From NCBI GenBank assembly GCA_009792885.1, contig WMCF01000003.1, positions 14,904,297-14,968,296 of the forward strand: a stretch of DNA of 64,000 nucleotides. The letters are read 5' to 3'. The notes below the pieces were generated by a model. It was not told the origin of the DNA. It saw only the letters and a program-made list of their open reading frames with translations, and ran no database searches. This stretch comes from Eremophila alpestris peregrina. Lineage: Eukaryota > Chordata > Aves > Passeriformes > Alaudidae. Positions 40,601 through 51,200 of the stretch are shown one piece after another (position 1 is the stretch's first letter; the number at the start of each line of letters is the position of its first letter). Made by a program: the position numbers and the translations under genes.

Positions 40601-41458
40601 AATTAACTAGTGCTTATCACTAAAGGTGTGTCTTTCTGACTAGGAAACAGTGCAATAAATTCCTTTACATACATCAGAAACATTAGTGGAGTTCTATTTT
40701 CCTTTCTTTTCCCAAAGTGAAAAAGGAACCGAGGAAATATTTCATGTTGGACTGAAAATTTAGGTTCATGATCTTAAGTTTTATAAAGTAGGATTGTGGA
40801 AAGAGATCTGTGTTTCAGCTTATTATTAATTAATGCTGAATTCAGATGCAGGTTCAGATAATACATCTCTCTGTACTCTCCCCAGTTTTCAGCCAGGAGC
40901 GATTTAGAATTGAAACAAGACATATACTTGAATATATGTGAGTTTTATAAATTTCTATTCTGCCTGTGCTGTGTGATTCTGAGTTATTCTGGAAGATCCC
41001 ATGTGTTCTCCACTTCCTCAGGTGGCTGTTAGGAATCTTATGAAGAGGAGCAGATGCTCACCAGAAGATATAGATGAGAAGACTTTGAATTACAGTTCCT
41101 TTATTTGAAAACCAACAACTTTTTCTTGGATTATTCACCCCAAAGATCCTTAGCTGCATGTTGGCCATCAAAGGACATTGTTGGTATGGATTGTTCCAAC
41201 TCTGTCAATTCTACCAGCATCATACATGGGTTGGCAGGGCTTCGATGCTGTCAGGAAGCCCGAGGACTTGAAGAGACTTAACAGGGCATGAAGTGCTCCC
41301 TAGGCACTGCTTCATATCCCTTTCATAAATATTTTAATCTGAATCCTAAAAACTAAGATTAACTTTTTAGCTTTGCCTCTTTGAGTTGAAGACTCTTCCA
41401 GAGTCTTGCTTTATTGATAGTTATGAATTTTAAAATTTCCAACCAAAATGTCTTCATG
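37609..41458. other. Unique AT-rich sequence, no gene recognised
   Basis: Open frames stay at or below about 80 codons. From about 39.2 to 40.5 kb the sequence is notably AT-rich, with many ATTTA and AATAAA words. No exon, RNA gene or repeat family was recognised up to the CR1 fragment that begins near 41459. Confidence 0.55.
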
Positions 41459-42105
41459 GCTGCTGTAGGAAGTTGTAGACTGCGATGTGGTCCCCCCTCA
41501 GTCTCCTCTTCTCCAGGCTGAACAGACCAAGTGACCTCAGCTGCTCCTCATGTGTATTCCCCTCAAGATGCTTCACAATCTTTGTAGCCCTCCTTTGGAC
41601 ACTCTCTTACAGCTTTGTAGGCTTCTTACACCGTGGCTCTCAGAACTGCCCCCAGCACTGGAGGTGAGGCCTCCCCAGTGCAGAGCAGAGCAGGACAATC
41701 CCCTCCCTTGCCCAGCTGCTGATGCTGTGCCTGATGCACCCGGGACATGCTTGGCCCTCCTGGCTGCCAGGGCACTGCTGGCTCATGTTCAACTTGCCAC
41801 TGACCAGGTCCCTTTCTGCAGTGCTGCTCTCCAGACTCTCGTTCCCCTGACTGTCCTTACATCCAGGGTTGCCCCATCCTGGGTGCAGAATCCAGCGCTT
41901 TCTGTTGTTAAACTTGGTGATTGCCCAGTCCCCTAAATTTTCAAGGTTTTTCTGCAGGTTCTCCCTATCTCTGAGGGAGTCAACAGCTCCTCACAATCTA
42001 GTATCATCAGCAAATTTACTTATTATTCCTTTGAGTCCTGCATCCAAGTTATGTTATTCCTCACTTGAAAATTTCTTCTAAAGCCCTGCATGGTACTGCC
42101 AGGTT
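41459..42105 (-). mobile_element. CR1 LINE fragment, antisense, lacking its 3' terminus
   Basis: On the minus strand this covers the end of CR1 reverse transcriptase and part of the C-terminal domain. The left part (from about 41474, with CCCCCCTCAGTCTCCTCTTC and CTCCAGGCTGAACAGACC) is the complement of the conserved block encoding the LFSLEKRRLRGD-like segment. The catalytic box is intact as FADD at 42003-42014, unlike the other two antisense copies. The terminal 3' UTR, normally a few hundred bases further left, is not recognisable. Beyond the FADD box the similarity decays with small deletions and fades near 42105. An antisense open frame of 128 codons at 41550-41936 is a by-product of the CR1 sequence, not a gene. 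Confidence 0.9.
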
Positions 42106-43319
42106 ACAGGCATCAACTCACTAGTTTACTTTTTTTTTTTTTTATCTTCTTTTAGGGGTACTAAGTTTGCTGCTTCTCAGTTATGCTGCATCATCTTCAA
42201 GTTCATAGAAAAGTGACAAATACTGGCTATCAGACCTAAGTTCACATGCTGTTTCTTAGAATGGTTTCCTGATAGACATTATCTACTTCTGCTGAATGTT
42301 CTAAATTCCTGGAATTTTTGTTCCACTCAGCTGTTATTTCTGTATCAATGTAATATGGATAACTCCCATTACCTGTCTTTTCTTCTTTTTCAGTATTTTC
42401 CTGCTTGAGGAAAAATGTTTATTTTTTCACTGGTATCTAGGAATATATTTAGTCACTATGCCAATGTCATTTCATTATAAATCCAACTTTTATTTCCTTT
42501 CTGCTATTGCTAATAATCTTTCCAGAGTCAACATTACCTTTTGGTAATGTTTTGGTAATCCTTGATTTATACTTCCACTTCTTGGCCTTCAAAACATCAT
42601 TTTCTTTTTGTGATATGTATTTCCTTCCATGCTTTATAAGTTCCTTGTCTACATGTAAGAACCTACTCTATGTTGATTGTTCCAGCCAGAGGATAGTTTG
42701 CAATGAATTTTTCCTTTTTTTTGGTTTTGCTTGAAAAACAAATCTAAACACATATTTAATTTTTTTTTAATGTTATGTTAAATATTATAGTTTGATGTTA
42801 TAAAAATGAATTCTATGTATGCTATCTGGTTTTGAAATATGCAGTTGTACTTTAAAGTGGGCAAACATTCAAAATGAAGCACTACCTTTGAATATTCTGA
42901 GCTGTTTCTATTTCATTGAAAGGGAAGCTAATTTGGAATCTCAGATGGAGCTGTGCAGCAGCCGCCTTTCAGAGGGGCCCTGTGATGTGCTGCTGAAAAG
43001 ATGTGATTTATTATATTTTTTCATTGCTATACATAGCTATGCACATATTGTAACTGAATAAAAATGCAGTAACAGAATGTACATAGAGTCATTTCAATGT
43101 CTATCCATGTGCACGTATAACTGCCTGGTGCACATGCATATATAGGTTAATACTTATGTGCGTAGTAGTGCATGGAATGCCAAAAATTTGACCTTAGATG
43201 TCAGAATTTTAACTATTTCACTTCAGGCTTTTCCAATTAAGCAGTCAGCTGTTGTGGGAGACTCTACCTGAGTGTTTGCTGTTTTTCCACCCCATCTCCC
43301 TGTGCTGAGGGAGTGTTCA
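42106..43319. other. Spacer between two CR1 fragments
   Basis: AT-rich sequence with a run of 14 T at 42130-42143. Open frames do not exceed about 80 codons. A segment at about 42880-43060 is less simple in composition and contains a 7-bp stem. Two alternating purine-pyrimidine tracts lie at 43106-43119 and 43128-43144. No gene was recognised. Confidence 0.5.
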
Positions 43320-43662
43320 AAGCACCTAGAGGCAGCTCCTCTTCACTCTGCTTTCTTCTGGGCAGCCTTCCTCCTGCTGTCTCTGTGATAACCAGTGACA
43401 GGACCTGAGCAAATGGCCTGAAGTTGTGCCAGAGGAGCTTTAGGTTAGCTATTGGAATAAGGTTCTTCATGCAGAGGGTGTTGGGCACTGGAACAGGTTC
43501 CCAAGGGGAGTGATCACAGCACCAGCCTGTTAAAGTTCAAGAAGTGTTTAGGACAATGCTCTCAGGCACAGAGTGTGGCTCTTGGGGATGGTCCTGTGCA
43601 GAGCTAGGACTTGGATTCCAAGATCCTTGTGCATCCCTTCCAGCTCAGCTTATTCTGTGATA
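43320..43662 (+). mobile_element. CR1 LINE 3'-end fragment, sense orientation
   Basis: The plus strand carries the last part of a CR1: ACCAGTGACAGGACCTGAG (from 43391), the conserved block GCACTGGAACAGGTTCCCAA near 43484, CAATGCTCTCAGGCAC near 43554, and a terminus with one 8-bp ATTCTGTG unit at 43652-43659. Only the C-terminal codons and the 3' UTR are present, so it is a typical strongly 5'-truncated insertion of about 340 bp. Its 3' UTR differs from that of the copy at 24.2 kb, which suggests another CR1 subfamily. The first 50 bases are less certain than the rest. Confidence 0.88.
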
Positions 43663-46600
43663 ATGACAGGCAAGGGAATTCAGGTTTTGTTAGAGTGCAT
43701 CAGGCATGTGGGATGTGACTTGCCTCTCTTTTCTTCAGAAAATAATCCCAGAGAGAATGGGAATTAACATAGAAGAGAGGGAAGTGCTGCTACAGCAGTT
43801 TATGTTTGAGGAACCTGATACGGGGACATTTTAAATTCGGCCTGGATCAGAATCAGATGAGAAACTTCCTCGTTTTCCTTGTAGTCTCTCTTGGACTTTG
43901 TGAAACCTGCTCACTGCTTCCCCACTGACTGATGGGCACCACCAGCCAGAATTCACATGAAGTGACCCTTGCAAGTGCTCGAATGTTTGGCAGAATTTGG
44001 GCATGCCCTTTGGAAATAATGGGATTTTTTTATCTGTGTTTGGATGTATCTGACAGAAGGCTGCCTATCATGGGCTGCAAGAGTGCAGTACTGCCAGGAC
44101 TTTGGGAATTTAGGCACTGAGGTATGTGAGGTTCCACAGCACTCTGCCTGATGGCCACATGGAGGGCTTGGATGAAATCAGTGCACTGAAAGCAGCAGAC
44201 CAGCTCTGTGTCCTCAGCCCTCACAACTCAGGCTTTGACAGACTGCTCTGCTGGGAGCACATCCCTGCTGAGCCTCAGCAGGAGCCGAAGGGAAACCATC
44301 CACCCAAACCATGTCTCCAGGGAATGGGAAGGCAGGAAAGCTCTCCCAGAGTACAGGGTACAGTACTGGGAGGGCTGGTTTCCAGATCCTAGCTTTTTCT
44401 AGCTGTGGAAGAGATGAGCAAGAACCACGTTTCAGGTTTGTTCAGCAGCTCTGTGCTGGAGGCAGAGCAGCAGCACACTCTGCTTCAGCCACTGCTGTCA
44501 GTGACATCAGCAGGGCACCATCAGATCAGTGTTTGTGCTGATCACATTTTGGGCAGAGCATATTAAATTTGTCATTGAAATGTCACTTTCATGCAGGTGA
44601 CAAGAATGAAAGTTATTTTAGACAAGCTGTGGAGGAACAGTCCTTGGCAATGAGCAAAAATCAAACAGGCAAGCAATAAAGCTTGGCACATTTGTGTGAG
44701 TTTGCCACCTGCAGGTCCCACATTTCCTGCTCTGCTGGGAGCCCATTTCTGTCCCTGCAGTTCTGCTGCAGAGGATCATCTTCCACAGAGGATGGTTCTG
44801 CCATAGTGGAGCCAGGGAGCTTGGTTTATTTCTGGTGTCACCGTAATGCCAAATTCAATTGCACTATGCACCCACCCTGAGGGAATTCTGGTTCCTATTT
44901 TGATGTTTCAAGGACAAGATCCTTGAATAAAGCTTGACATGGTCATTACCCATTTTGCAGAAGAGGACATCCAGATACTTGCAATGGCATGTTACTATCC
45001 CCAGTGTGATGACCTGTGTGTGGACATGCTGCTTCCAGGGGCTGGATAAAGACAGTGGGTGGAGTTCTTGGAGAAGCCAAGGGGGCATATCTATAGAATG
45101 GTTAATGGCAGTTAAAAGTTGCTTGTATATGGCAGTAGCAGTTTTGTTCAAAATCATCTCTGGGTGCAAAAGCCTGAGTCAGCAGGAATGGTTAAGCTTA
45201 AGAGGATGCCAGTAAGACAAGCAAAACTTACTGCTTTCATTACAGTGTTTTTTTAGGACCTGTATGTATTTTTAAAATTGCACCATGATCTATATATGTG
45301 TCTGACAAGATCTCAACTACTTGGAAGTGACAGGGCTAGATCAATAACAACATGTTATTTCTGAAGTATGTTTAATTACTTTTGGAAGTTAAATCTGGTG
45401 AGGTTTTTGCAGATTTGAGCTTTGATCAGTATGTTATAAAAATGCATACTTACATCATACGTTTGCTTTGCAGCTCCTGATTGCTAAATCCCCTGTTGCT
45501 CCATTCTCCACTTTCTTCTATACCATTGAGAAATCAGGCTTGGTTCTCCAGGGTAAGACCAGAGCATTGCTTGTTTTGCCTTTTCAATTAGTATTTTAAG
45601 CAGACTGAACGTAGATAACAACAACTGTTGTTGAAAATGGTGCTGTTTATACTGAATTAAAACCCCATACATTTAAACATTCTGGTTAACAAGGGGAGTG
45701 TTTCTGCTGAATTCACTGTTTTTTTCTTGGGTTACATTAAATTAATTCTTGCATATTGCCAAAATGGGATCTAGAAAATGGGCCCTGAAATTATTAACCA
45801 GGGCTCCCTGTTTTCCACCAAGGTAAAGTGGAATGGTTTGGGTAATGTGGGGTCCTATGGGATAGGTTTCTTCAGGAGAAACATACCCATCTATCATTAA
45901 TAACCTGCTCTAATAAATGGTTCTTCTTTAGCAAATGGCTTGACATCAGTAAAAATACAGGAAATTAATAACTGTTTTCTATTTTTGTGATCATTTTAAT
46001 GCTAATGTCCTATGGTCTTAAATTATCTTCAGATTCTCTAGGATATGAAGTGGTAAACTGAAAAGTTGGATATTACTGCTGTGCTGACAGGGAACTAGGA
46101 CTCCTCATGGCTGTGTCCTGAATCATGTCCTTTTAGACACAGCAAAGAGGGAAATTAAACTCTTCTCTTCTTTTCCCATTTATCCCAACAAACATCCTTA
46201 CTTTTTGACAAACATTAATAGTTTTGTTAAGTTGATGTCTTTTGGTTATGCAGCCTGGCTCCTTATCACTGCATCAGTTTAACAGACTGAATAAAACCAG
46301 TTAGTGCCTGTCACCTTCTGTTCAGTGAGGACACTGAGATGTGCACCAGGGCAATAAGACAAGGGAGTATAGCTGGCTCTCAGTTTCCAGTGATGGAGAA
46401 TCACTGATCCCATGAAGAACTATGGACATTTTAAGGGGTGTGAACAATTCCCCTTCTGCTGATTGCACATTTCTCACATTCAAACAGGCTGTACCAGACT
46501 AATGACATGTTTATATTTCCTAGTGACTCAATATGCTTACATCTGAGGTGATGCAAAATGTCAGAAAACAAAATAAATGAAAAAGTTTTGTGGTGCATTT

Positions 46601-47899
46601 TTGCTTCCATTTGATACATCTATATAATTGTAGTGGGGGGGAAGTGTCTATGCCATGTTTCCTAAGCCTTTGGATATTATTTTCAGTATATTCTTAGATA
46701 GCATTTTGGGCTCTTGATCTGCTTTATTTGGTACCAGTAATTCTAAAAGTCTACAGGAACTAGAAAAAAATTTATTAAACTGATGTTGCTTGCAAGAGTA
46801 GGTCTTGTTGTGTTTTGTTTCAGTATCGGGCAGATGATTAACTATTTTTCTATCTTGGATATCTTGAGTTACATAGATGTTTCTGGTCATTATTAAAAAA
46901 GGCAGACAATTTCCTGCTCTGTCCTCAGGCACTAATGTAGTGAACCTTTGGGAAAGAAAGAAGTTTTCCCATTTCAGAAACAGGAGCATTTTTTCAGAGA
47001 CAATCTTAATTTTTTCAGTCCTTTTCTGTGAGCCATGAATATAGCTTTCCCAGGACTGAACCATACCTTTAAAGAACAAATGGGCCTGGTTACACATAAT
47101 GATGATGGAGCAGCACACTGAAGAGGAAATCACTGTATTAAAAGTGTGCCAATGTCTCTTTTCCCTATATCCATATGCTTCTGGGGTGTACATTTAAAGC
47201 ATTGTTTGCCATTTTTCTGCAAACAGATAAAATACCAGTTTGGATTTCTTTAAGTAATTGATGTCTTGATATCATTCTTTGCGCATTTTGAAAGGCAACT
47301 AGAATGTCTTCTCTGTGTGTGCCTTTTAATACTTTCTGACTACATCATTATGTTTCTATTTTAGATATTTTTCTCCAAGATGGGTAGCAAGGAAGGGCAT
47401 AGTTCCCCTGATAACATGCCCCAGACTCTTTTCCAGAGACTTGTAAGCACTTTCACATGAACCATCTCACTGATTTGTAAAAGTAAATATTGCATGGTCT
47501 CATCCCACATTTCAGTGATCATTATTTCTGTGGAAAGAGGAAGCGAGCAAATCACCAGGAAATGTCTGGTTTGGATAAGATGCAGAAAGTGGCTCCAGGC
47601 TGCCATGTTCAAGAGAGGCTAGTGTTTTTCTGAGAGCTGTACTTGGTGCTTCTTTCCAAAGGGAAGCTGGATGAAGGTAAGGTGACAGTAAGGGAACTAG
47701 CCATGGGCTAGCTTGAGGGACATCACGTAGCGCTACCAAGTGGAATCTGTCCTGCAGCCTGATTGCAAAGGCAACTCTCCCATTCAGGCTTTGTTGTTTA
47801 ATTCCCCTGGTGTCAGAGGGTGAGCACATTCAGGGTGGCTGATGGGAACCAGTGGATGGATGTGGGAACTGGTGAGAAGCAGCAGCTGGCTGAAGTGCC
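43663..47899. other. Unique sequence with one long chance-like open frame
   Basis: AT-rich single-copy DNA. The minus-strand frame at 46648-47193 is the longest in the window. A compact segment at 44520-44640 shows two perfect short inverted repeats and an E-box-like CAGGTG. The 15-nt inverted repeat CAACAACTGTTGTTG lies at 45619-45633. No repeat family or RNA gene was recognised. Confidence 0.5.
46648..47193 (-). other. Longest open frame in the window (181 codons), probably chance
   Basis: The frame begins MYTPEAYGYREKRHWH and ends KGLGNMA. I recognise no signal peptide, zinc finger, repeat or catalytic motif. The composition (rich in K, S, F, I and N) is what AT-rich non-coding DNA gives. 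No promoter, CpG island or spliced partner is visible around it. It could be a large exon of an unfamiliar gene, a decayed retrocopy or a chance frame, and the last is most likely. Confidence 0.1.
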
Positions 47900-48240
47900 C
47901 AGGATTCTTTCTTTTTACTCAGGGGGTCCCATCCCGGGACCATTAACCAATAGGCCATAAACAAATTGATATCGGAAAATGTGGCTGGAAGCTCCCTGAT
48001 TAGTGAGGGTGAATGGGGAATGAAAGACAAAGTGAAAGTGTGATTTAACAGTTCCACAAGCAATTTCCATTGCCACCTCTGAGGGATTAGGATGTGTGGA
48101 ATAGGCTAAAAAAAAAAAAAAATAGGAGGAGCTCCCCCCCGCTTTGTTCTGTGGGCTGGAGGATAATAAAACGGCAGGAGAGGCAGTGTGGCTAGTTAGG
48201 GATTTCACAGACTGCTATTTGATGCAGTTTAAGGAGCCCT
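47900..48240. promoter_or_regulatory. Candidate conserved regulatory segment
   Basis: This segment has balanced, non-repetitive sequence and a dense set of words common in vertebrate enhancers: CCAAT at 47947-47951, a forkhead-type ATAAACAAA at 47957-47965, TGATTAGTGAGG near 47998, and AAAGTGAAAGTG near 48027. A run of 15 A (48108-48122) and a run of 7 C (48134-48140) interrupt its right half. Overlapping minus-strand open frames (97 and 77 codons) have no recognisable homology. The call rests on sequence texture only, without alignment. Confidence 0.25.
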
Positions 48241-51200
48241 TCTGCTATTGTTGCAGTTAAAATGGGAAGCGGAACTGTTCTCCATTTGCAAAAATCTCCA
48301 GCGTCCTCAGGAAGAGGGCTGAGAGCAAAAGGCTATTAAGATGGTAATGCTGCCCCATTTGGAGGAGTGTATCAAAATCCTCTTTGTCAATGTAAATTGC
48401 TGCTCTGTTTCCCTGGTATCTTTGCATCTCATGGCCTCAGTGCAAGCACAGAAATTTTTGGAGGAGACCCTAGTGAAGGCAGAACTGCTTCTCTTTTATT
48501 GTCAGAGGAGATCTCCAGGCTGCCCAAGGGTCCCTTGGAGAAAACTTCTTTGCTTTTATAAGCTTGAAGTGTTCAGGGATGAGGAGAATCCATTTATGCA
48601 CTCACTCGTTTATTTCCACTTTCAGACTAGAGAAATGAAATGTGATGATTGAAAAGCAAGATTGGACAGTCAGAAATTTAGAAAGAAAAGTCTTCAGCCT
48701 CCTCCTTTGATTGCTTCAGATTGCTCTGGGCTATAGAGGGAGTGGACTGCAACCCCAAAAATACCCTCAGTTGCATTTACATTGCAATGCAGTTTCATGT
48801 TATGTTCTGCCAATGCTGTACAGTGTCATTCTTTGATGAACCTGAATTGAGAGTGCAGAATCCAGTCTGACAGCCAATCTCTGTTTTGTAGAGATCTTAG
48901 ACAAAAAGGCAGAAACCTGGATCTAAGCACTGCAAAATATTGGAAGTTGTACTGTCAGCTTGTGTTTGCTAAGAGCTTGCTGTCACTTCCCTATTTCAAT
49001 ATACCAGTTGCAGTGAGTGAAGTCCTACTGTTAAAAATAAGAATAAAATTTAAAAAGAGCTCCACATCTACTTGATTAGGAGTGCAAGTTGTGAGATGAT
49101 TTTTCTCATTGGCTGTGATATTATTTCTGTTTTGATTGGAGATTGCTAGCTGGTAATTCTGTTCTGGTATAACAGTCAGAAGAAGTTTTGAGCTGCTCTT
49201 GCCTCATTGTAGTTTCATTGAAGTTGAACATAGCACATACTGGGTGAGGCCAGCTGAACTAGAAGATGCTACTTAGCTTTGTGCCCACATTTGCAAAAAA
49301 GATAGGCTGAATGAAACAGTTTTGAAGCTGTATTCTGTGGGTAATCATCCAAGTCTAGCTTTAGCAGCAGCCATGTATAAATACAAGCTAGCAACAAGCC
49401 TAGCTGTTATACTACCAACGGCTCAGCTGCTTATGGAAATCTCATTCCAACTTACTGGAGCAAATGCCTCTGATCCTGAGAGGATGGTGCTGTGAAAGGA
49501 GACAGGGACGTGGTGGCTGTTTGCCAGCTGAAGAGTCTGCTGGCACTGAAGGCTTTAACTAAGGGATTAACGTTGCTCTTCATGGAAAAAACTCAGAAGC
49601 ACTGAAAACATGAGGCAAATTTTATTAGTGAGCCAGGACTTGCTTTTGAGGAATGATATAGTTTGATAGGGTTTAAAGATGGCTAGAATTATCAGTTCAT
49701 CCAAACTGACCTCCCATGTATCGTACATGCTTCCTTCAGGTACCTGAGAGCTTTGTTGCACTGAATCATTTCTTCTAAAAAAGTAATCACTATATTTTTG
49801 CAGACATAACAAAATGTGAGTTCCTGGTTTGTCTTGACAGTGTTTTCAAGTTTTAGCTACCTTGCTGCAAAACCCTTGTTGTGTGTTTCAGATTAGAATT
49901 TATCTGCCTTCAGCTTTTAGCCTCAGTTCTTGTCATGACCTTCAGTGCTAAAAAAAAGCACTGTTGCGGGTAAACAGTTACCATTTTTCATGAGTGTACT
50001 TGGCATTATGATTTATCTTGCTATGTTTTACTCTTCCTTTTTGGAAGAAGGGTATAACTGTCTATAAATTTAGCCTCAAAATTTTGTGTCCCCTGCTAAC
50101 TGGCTTCCCTCACTACTCAAAGAAAGCATAGAATACTTGTCAAAGGGAAGAGTTTGGGGATTGTTCCACAGGACTGGAAAATTTGATGATTAATCCACCC
50201 TTTCTGCTGTCCTCTTTTCCACTGCACACAACTTTTCTGAACACAAACATGCTCACCTTGCAGGTAATGTCCTATTGAGGCAGGTAACTTATAATATGTA
50301 AAAACAAAAGAATGTGGCACTTGGAAAAGAGTGTCTTAAGTTTCACAGTACTAAGGGAAAAAGATCTAGTAACAGCTAAATCTAAGGAAACCTTGGTGTG
50401 TTATGTTTTATTTGTCACTAAGGTAATGAAAGAGGCTCATTTTGATCTCTAAATAGTATAGGGTCTGGGTTTGTAGTGCAGCATGGCAAACTGTCTCCAA
50501 AGTGCTATAACTAATTTCTATGGCTGTAGCAAGTGAAAAGTGCCTCATTTTATTTTGTAAAGAAACAAGGAGTGAGGTAGAAAAGGAATTCTGAAAGAAA
50601 GGGCAGCATTATTTGTATTGTATTGTGTGGGTTTGAACAGTGAAAGACAATGATTTACTGCATCAAAAGCTTTTATTCAATTGAAGAACTGTAACTATAA
50701 AGTGACCTTTGTCTGGAGCAACATGGATATAATATGTAAAATGAAGCAGGGTTGTACTTGATGTGTGAATGGGTAGAAGACAGATTAATGGGAATAGAGT
50801 TGTGCATTGCTATTGAGATGGTAAAAGATTTGCAGTGCCACTGGTGATTTTCAGCCCTATTGGAGGGATAAAGATGAACTGATCATTGTTAGGATCTCTG
50901 TGGGGTGGAACTGTTTTTTGCTGTATTCCCTGCAGGAAACTGCAAGTCTCATGCTATTTCTAACAGGTTTGTAATAATGAGAGCAAAGAAGCACTATCAG
51001 TTTGTAGGTTAAGTCTATCCTGGGAGTAAGGCATGAGGAAAAAACAGTGAGGAAAATGCCATCATCCCAATGCCTGCAACACCTCCCACACAGATATAGC
51101 TGACATCAATGACAATGTCCTTTTGTTCAGGCAATTCATGGCATTTTGAGGAGTGAGTTACTAAACCTGGCCCTTGAACAGAGTTTGGATGAGGTTGTCC

